Program-made: the position numbers and the translations under genes
Part shown: positions 28,799 through 32,705 of the stretch, piece after piece
How the letters are laid out: each line of letters opens with the position of its first letter
Numbering within the stretch: the first letter of the stretch is position 1
IMG/VR virus record: IMGVR_UViG_3300017991_000283
Span: 1-32,705 of that record
DNA: 32,705 bases
Source: a virus
Reading direction: 5' to 3' (one strand)
The notes under the pieces: model-generated
What the model was told of the DNA's origin: nothing
What the model saw: the letters and a program-made list of their open reading frames with translations, nothing else
Database searches by the model: none

Positions 28799-29689
28799 AT
28801 GCCTTACGCATTGGATAACTGGATAGCCTGGCTCACGGGAGAAAGGGTTCACCGTTGGTGCAATCTGTGGCGGATCACCAGACAGGATGCTGTGACGTTT
28901 CGTTTCACAGACCATGACCGGCCCGTCATCTTCCCAGAGAACGGAACGGACCAGACGTATACCCCGTCCGGCGGCGTGAACGCCACGGCTTATCAGAAGA
29001 CTTCCAGCCTTCGTCCGGACAACCTGGAGATAGTAGGTATCATAAATGATGCTACCATTACAGCTTCGGACCTTCGCACGGGAAAGTTCCGGGAGGCGGA
29101 GATTGACCACTATCTGGTGGACTGGCGCTATCCGTGGGCTGGAGCAATCCAACACAACCGCTATTGGATAGTCGAAGTGACCTACAACGGAGAGGAATGG
29201 CAAGCCAAGATAGAGGGGATAGGGCGCTGGTTGAACCAGAACGTTGGAGAGGTCTACGGGAGAACGTGCAGACACACGCTTGGAGACACTGCCTGCGGAA
29301 TCAACCTAGCCTCATGGACTGACACTGGGGAAGTGGGCGCGGTCTCCAACCGGAGGATTTTCACCATAGTGAATGTGGACCCCGGAGACCAAGCGGCCGG
29401 ACGCACAGCGGGATACTTCCAGTATGGTCTTCTCACCTTCACCTCCGGCAACAATTCCGGACTGGCCTTCGAAGTCAAGGCGCATGTAGACCTAACCGGA
29501 ACCAAATACATAGAGTTTTACGTGTTTGCCCCATACACTATCCAGGCTGGAGACCGCTTCACGGTCTACGCCGGATGCAACAAGATATGGGGCACGTGCA
29601 AAAACCAGTTCTTCAATCAGGTGAACTTCGGAGGATTCCCCTTCATTCCCGGCAATGACGCCATGCTACAGACCCCACTTTCCAAATGA
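28799..29689 (+). CDS. Tail hub protein, DUF2163, with four conserved cysteines
   Basis: A 296-residue protein with only a weak ribosome binding site (GTGGGATGATCT). It fits DUF2163/BR0599: F-R-F-T-D-H-D-R-P-V near residue 34, G-R-T-C157-R-H-T-L-G-D-T-A-C166-G, then G-C260-N-K-I-W-G-T-C267-K and N-F-G-G-F-P-F-I-P-G-N-D at the end. Known: in gene transfer agents and in lambda gpL-type tail proteins, such cysteines hold an iron-sulfur cluster. The four cysteines here suit that. The stop overlaps the next start by 4 bases. Confidence 0.9.
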   Translation: MPYALDNWIAWLTGERVHRWCNLWRITRQDAVTFRFTDHDRPVIFPENGTDQTYTPSGGVNATAYQKTSSLRPDNLEIVGIINDATITASDLRTGKFREAEIDHYLVDWRYPWAGAIQHNRYWIVEVTYNGEEWQAKIEGIGRWLNQNVGEVYGRTCRHTLGDTACGINLASWTDTGEVGAVSNRRIFTIVNVDPGDQAAGRTAGYFQYGLLTFTSGNNSGLAFEVKAHVDLTGTKYIEFYVFAPYTIQAGDRFTVYAGCNKIWGTCKNQFFNQVNFGGFPFIPGNDAMLQTPLSK

Positions 29690-30120
29690 GCACAGCAAGA
29701 GACATAGTGAGACTGGCGCGCGGATATCTGGGAACTCCGTTCCATCACCAAGGAAGGATTCCCATTTCCGGTTTGGACTGTGTGGGGTTGGTGGTTCGTG
29801 TGGCGTCCGATATGGGAATCCCCGTGCAGGATGACACCAAGTATCCGCGTGTGGCGCGGGACAACCGGATGCTGGAGGTGATGCTACATAACGGCCTGAC
29901 GCCCATCCCCGCCTTCCTCCAGCAACCGGGAGACGTGTTGGTCTTCTGGTTCAACAGCGCCAAGCGTTGGCCACAACACGCGGCCTTCAGGACTGACTAT
30001 GGGATGCTGCATACCTACACTACTGTGGGTAGAGTGGTAGAACATGGGTATACTCCCCCGTGGCAAAAGCGCCTGTTGGCCGTCCTGAGATTCCCGGAGG
30101 TTGAACCGTGGCAACAGTAG
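29686..30120 (+). CDS. NlpC/P60 cell-wall peptidase of the tail tip
   Basis: A 144-residue protein whose ATG overlaps the hub stop (ATGA). It shows A-R-G-Y-L-G-T-P-F (about 11-19), the catalytic G-L-D-C32-V-G-L-V, P-Q-H98-A-A-F and M-L-H109-T-Y, the Cys-His pattern of NlpC/P60 enzymes. Known: these cut peptide links in peptidoglycan; in gene transfer agents the matching gene lies between hub and tip protein, as here. It would help the tail cross the cell wall on infection. Confidence 0.92.
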   Translation: MSTARDIVRLARGYLGTPFHHQGRIPISGLDCVGLVVRVASDMGIPVQDDTKYPRVARDNRMLEVMLHNGLTPIPAFLQQPGDVLVFWFNSAKRWPQHAAFRTDYGMLHTYTTVGRVVEHGYTPPWQKRLLAVLRFPEVEPWQQ

Positions 30121-32474
30121 TTCTAGGCGTGGCTGGAAGCGTAGCGCTAGGTCCCGTGGGAGGGATACTGGGAGCCACGGTTGGGAGTTACATTGACAAC
30201 GCTTTCCTGTTCCCTCTGATTTTCCCGGAGGACGAGCCCGAACCTATGTATGGTTCACGAGTGGGCTCCCTGCAAGTCCAGACGGCTTCGGAGGGAACAG
30301 GCGTCAAGTATTGTCTGGGTCCGGGAATCAGAATCTCCGGGACCGTCATATGGGTTTCCACGTTGATAGAGGTGGCCAACGAGACTCCGGGGGAGAGTGT
30401 GGGTAAGGGAGGTGGAGGAACCACCAGTCCGTCTACAGTCAACTATTATTATTACGTGGACGTGGCCGTTGCTATCTGCGAGGGAGAGATAGAGGACATA
30501 GACAAAGTATGGGCAGACGGGGTATTGATCTACGACAGCGGGGAGGACCCCCGCTACTCCAGCCGTGTGGCGGATGAAATCCGCTTCTACCCTGGAAGCA
30601 TGACACAGGACCCGGACGATATCATAGAGGCTTACGAGGGGGCAAGTGAGGTTCCGGCGTTCAGGGGGACAGCCTACATGCTGTTCCACAGGCTGTATCT
30701 CGGAGACTTTGGGAACCGAATTCCCCAATTCTCGTTCCAGGTCAAGGCCGAATCCTCCAAGACCGTGCAATCCGCCCTAGTGGATATTCTGACGCGCGCG
30801 GGTCTGGACGCTACGGATTATGACGTGACCGCAGTCACTGGCAACCTGGACGGTTACGCCGTTCCCGGTCCCCAGAAGACCTCACAGGTTCTTAGCCCAC
30901 TAATGACCGCGTTCGATTTGGTGGCCAGACAATCCAATGGTGTTCTGGTGATAGAACCGCGTGAGACCTCTGAAGTCACGGTCCTGGACCCGGATAGTCT
31001 GGCGGCGCACGAGGAAGACAGTGATCCGGCGCGTCCTGCTGAAATCAGCGAGGTCTTCGGGGGAGACCTTCCCCGTGAAGTGAACCTTCAATACATAGAC
31101 AAGGACGCCGACTACCAACAGGGGAGCCAGCGAGAACGTAGAATCCAGACCCCTGCGGATACCGTGGTGAACCTGAACTTGGCCGTGGCTATGAACGGCG
31201 CTACGGCGCGTGAGATAGCGTCCAGGGAGCTTTGGCAACCGTGGGTCCAACGGCAGGTCATAAAGCTCCAGCTTCCTCCCAGCAGCGTCACAGTAGAGGC
31301 TAACGACATTCTGGAAGTCACCATGTTCGACGACACTACCTTCGGGATTTTCGTCAAACGTGTGGACGTGGGGATCAACAGCCTTTTGGTAGTGGAGGGA
31401 GTGGTAGAGGCTACTGGAGGACAAGGCTACTCCGGGATAGCGGATGCTCCGGACCTTCCAGCCAATGCGCTTTATGTCCCCCCGGATATCAGTTTCTACC
31501 TTTGTGACATTCCGCCCATCATCCCCACGGATATTGTGGCTGGCAATGGTTCGGCATACCTCTACATAGCCCAATGCACCACCAACCCGGACCTGGAGTA
31601 TGCTGGCGCATTCTATTATGAGTCCTTCACGTCCGGGGAACTGGAGTATCAAAACGGATATGCCCCTATAGAAACCGTCATGGGAACTGCGGATACTGTG
31701 TTGGCTTCTGGTCCGGAGGGATACTGGGATAGAGAAAACACTGTGGACGTGGTGTTGACCAACGGAACGCTGGCCAACGCGGACGAAGACGATATCTACA
31801 GAGGCGGTTACATGGCCCTTCTTGGCGATGAAATCATAGCCTTCGAGAATGCTGCTCCAACAGGGTCCCCGCGCACATACAGACTAGGCAAGTTGTTGCG
31901 TGGACTCCGTGGAACAGAATGGGCTATCAATAGTCACTCTATGGGGGAACGGTTTGTTCTGTTGACAAACATGTCCGGCGCGCTTTCCGTTGGAGTCAAC
32001 AGGGGATTCCTTCACCTTCATATCTGGTATGGCGTGTCCAGCTACTGGAAGTGCATTTCCCCCGGAGGGGACGCCACAACGGCCGCAGAAACCCAATTGG
32101 ACTTCCAGGCCAACGGAGTCAAACCCTTCTCCCCAGTCCATATAACCGGAAGCAGAAACACAGCCAATGACCTGACCATTTCCTGGATACGCCGGACCAG
32201 AATGCCCGTAAAGCTCTTCAGTTCTCCAGGGATAATCCCGCTTCTGGAGAGCGAGGAATCCTACGTAGTGGAGATACTGGCCAACCCCGGAGACGCCACA
32301 CCGCTTCGGACGATTGTGGTTGACTCCGCCACGTCCGTGGTGTATCCCGCTACTGGGGATGGTTCGCAGACTGAAGACGGCTTGACCCCCGGAGACCTTG
32401 TGAACGTCAGGATAGCGCAAGTCTCCACGTCCGGCGGACCAACCAGAGGATTCGCCAGAGAGGGAACCATCTAA
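30108..32474 (+). CDS. Large tail-tip protein, GTA 'megatron'/Phage-tail-3 type
   Basis: A 788-residue protein starting at GTG 30108 with CCGGAGGTTGAACC upstream, inside the end of the peptidase gene. Residues 1-36 are hydrophobic and Gly-rich, like a glycine-zipper membrane segment. Y-L-G-D-F-G-N-R-I-P-Q-F-S-F (about 197-210) and, later, L-G-K-L-L-R-G-L-R-G-T-E-W with S-M-G-E-R-F-V-L-L are landmarks of this tip family. It is shorter than GTA versions and I see no TIM-barrel part. Known: the protein forms the tail-tip funnel and receptor contact. Its stop and the next start share TAATG. Confidence 0.85.
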   Translation: MATVVLGVAGSVALGPVGGILGATVGSYIDNAFLFPLIFPEDEPEPMYGSRVGSLQVQTASEGTGVKYCLGPGIRISGTVIWVSTLIEVANETPGESVGKGGGGTTSPSTVNYYYYVDVAVAICEGEIEDIDKVWADGVLIYDSGEDPRYSSRVADEIRFYPGSMTQDPDDIIEAYEGASEVPAFRGTAYMLFHRLYLGDFGNRIPQFSFQVKAESSKTVQSALVDILTRAGLDATDYDVTAVTGNLDGYAVPGPQKTSQVLSPLMTAFDLVARQSNGVLVIEPRETSEVTVLDPDSLAAHEEDSDPARPAEISEVFGGDLPREVNLQYIDKDADYQQGSQRERRIQTPADTVVNLNLAVAMNGATAREIASRELWQPWVQRQVIKLQLPPSSVTVEANDILEVTMFDDTTFGIFVKRVDVGINSLLVVEGVVEATGGQGYSGIADAPDLPANALYVPPDISFYLCDIPPIIPTDIVAGNGSAYLYIAQCTTNPDLEYAGAFYYESFTSGELEYQNGYAPIETVMGTADTVLASGPEGYWDRENTVDVVLTNGTLANADEDDIYRGGYMALLGDEIIAFENAAPTGSPRTYRLGKLLRGLRGTEWAINSHSMGERFVLLTNMSGALSVGVNRGFLHLHIWYGVSSYWKCISPGGDATTAAETQLDFQANGVKPFSPVHITGSRNTANDLTISWIRRTRMPVKLFSSPGIIPLLESEESYVVEILANPGDATPLRTIVVDSATSVVYPATGDGSQTEDGLTPGDLVNVRIAQVSTSGGPTRGFAREGTI

Positions 32475-32705
32475 TGAGCAATACTCCAAAAACCAACCTC
32501 CCGCGTCTGGCCACAGGACAGGCCAACGCGGAGGTGATCCACAATGAAGCCTTGAACAGGTTGGACACCTTTACCCAGCTTTCGGTCAAGGACCGCGATC
32601 TGTCCACACCTCCCGGAAGTCCTGCCGAAGGTGACACGTATCTGGTCGCCACCAGTCCTACAGGAGACTGGACCGGCCACGCCGGTGATGTGGCTATGTA
32701 TTACA
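32474..32705 (+). CDS. DUF2793 protein, cut by the window edge
   Basis: The first 77 residues of a protein that runs out of the window. TAATG joins it to the tip gene, with GAGAGGGAACCATCTA upstream. The visible part fits DUF2793: N-L-P-R-L-A-T-G-Q-A-N-A-E-V, H-N-E-A-L-N-R-L-D, P-P-G-S-P-A-E-G-D-T-Y-L-V-A and W-T-G-H-A-G-D-V-A. Members are found next to tail-tip genes and are probably fibre or receptor-binding components. The 3' part is missing, so no total length can be given. Confidence 0.85.
   Translation, partial: MSNTPKTNLPRLATGQANAEVIHNEALNRLDTFTQLSVKDRDLSTPPGSPAEGDTYLVATSPTGDWTGHAGDVAMYY

Noticed and set aside
1-32705. tRNA genes, CRISPR array, insertion sequence, integrase or attachment site
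   Set aside because: I looked for cloverleaf-like GGTTCGA blocks in the gaps, evenly spaced repeats, transposase or recombinase motifs and terminal repeats, and found none that could be supported.

Overview
The window is a 32.7 kb piece of a tailed double-stranded DNA bacteriophage with a long non-contractile tail (siphovirus type). All supported genes read rightwards on the + strand. They are packed tightly, with many ATGA, TAATG and GTGA stop-start overlaps, strong GGAGG-type ribosome binding sites and roughly a quarter non-ATG starts. I see no integrase, repressor, transposase, tRNA, rRNA or CRISPR array. The host cannot be named. The tail-tip set (DUF2460, DUF2163, NlpC/P60 peptidase, large tip protein) is the set shared with alphaproteobacterial gene transfer agents and related siphoviruses, and one gene has a lipobox-like signal. 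Both point, as inference, to a Gram-negative host.

Region 1 (1-3489) holds small genes of mostly unknown function: several cysteine-rich zinc-binding-like proteins and a candidate sliding-clamp-like protein. It ends in a good intrinsic terminator at 3448-3489. Region 2 (3531-7305) opens with a near-consensus sigma70 promoter (TTGACA, 17 bp, TATATT) behind an A/T-rich tract. It carries ten small genes and ends at an intrinsic terminator at 7270-7305. Its last two genes share a repeated domain with a G-x-h-x-V-W-R-W core that I do not recognise.

Region 3 (7536 to the right edge) is the packaging and virion module. The order is small terminase (DUF5681), large terminase, a cassette of small basic, membrane and lipoprotein-like genes, DUF4055 portal, a small helical protein, an HExxH metallopeptidase, MuF/SPP1 gp7 head protein, a 45-residue CxxC protein, scaffold, P22-type coat protein, SAP-domain protein, DnaT-like head completion protein, head-tail joining protein, HK97 gp10-like protein, a small basic protein, tail terminator, and tail tube. 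These are followed by tail assembly chaperones with a G_GGA_AAC -1 frameshift site directly before the stop codon, the 1216-residue tape measure, distal tail protein (DUF2460), a LamG-lectin protein, hub (DUF2163), NlpC/P60 peptidase, a GTA-like tail-tip protein, and the start of a DUF2793 protein cut by the window edge.

The most unusual signals are: the WRW repeat family at 5953-7234; a CCCCAGCA octamer found ten times on the + strand in all three codon phases; the membrane-protein cassette between terminase and portal; two short genes missed by length cut-offs (10234-10362 and 15741-15878); a repeat-rich leader with competing hairpins before the scaffold gene; and an accessory tail domain duplicated across a gene boundary (DUF2460 and LamG genes).
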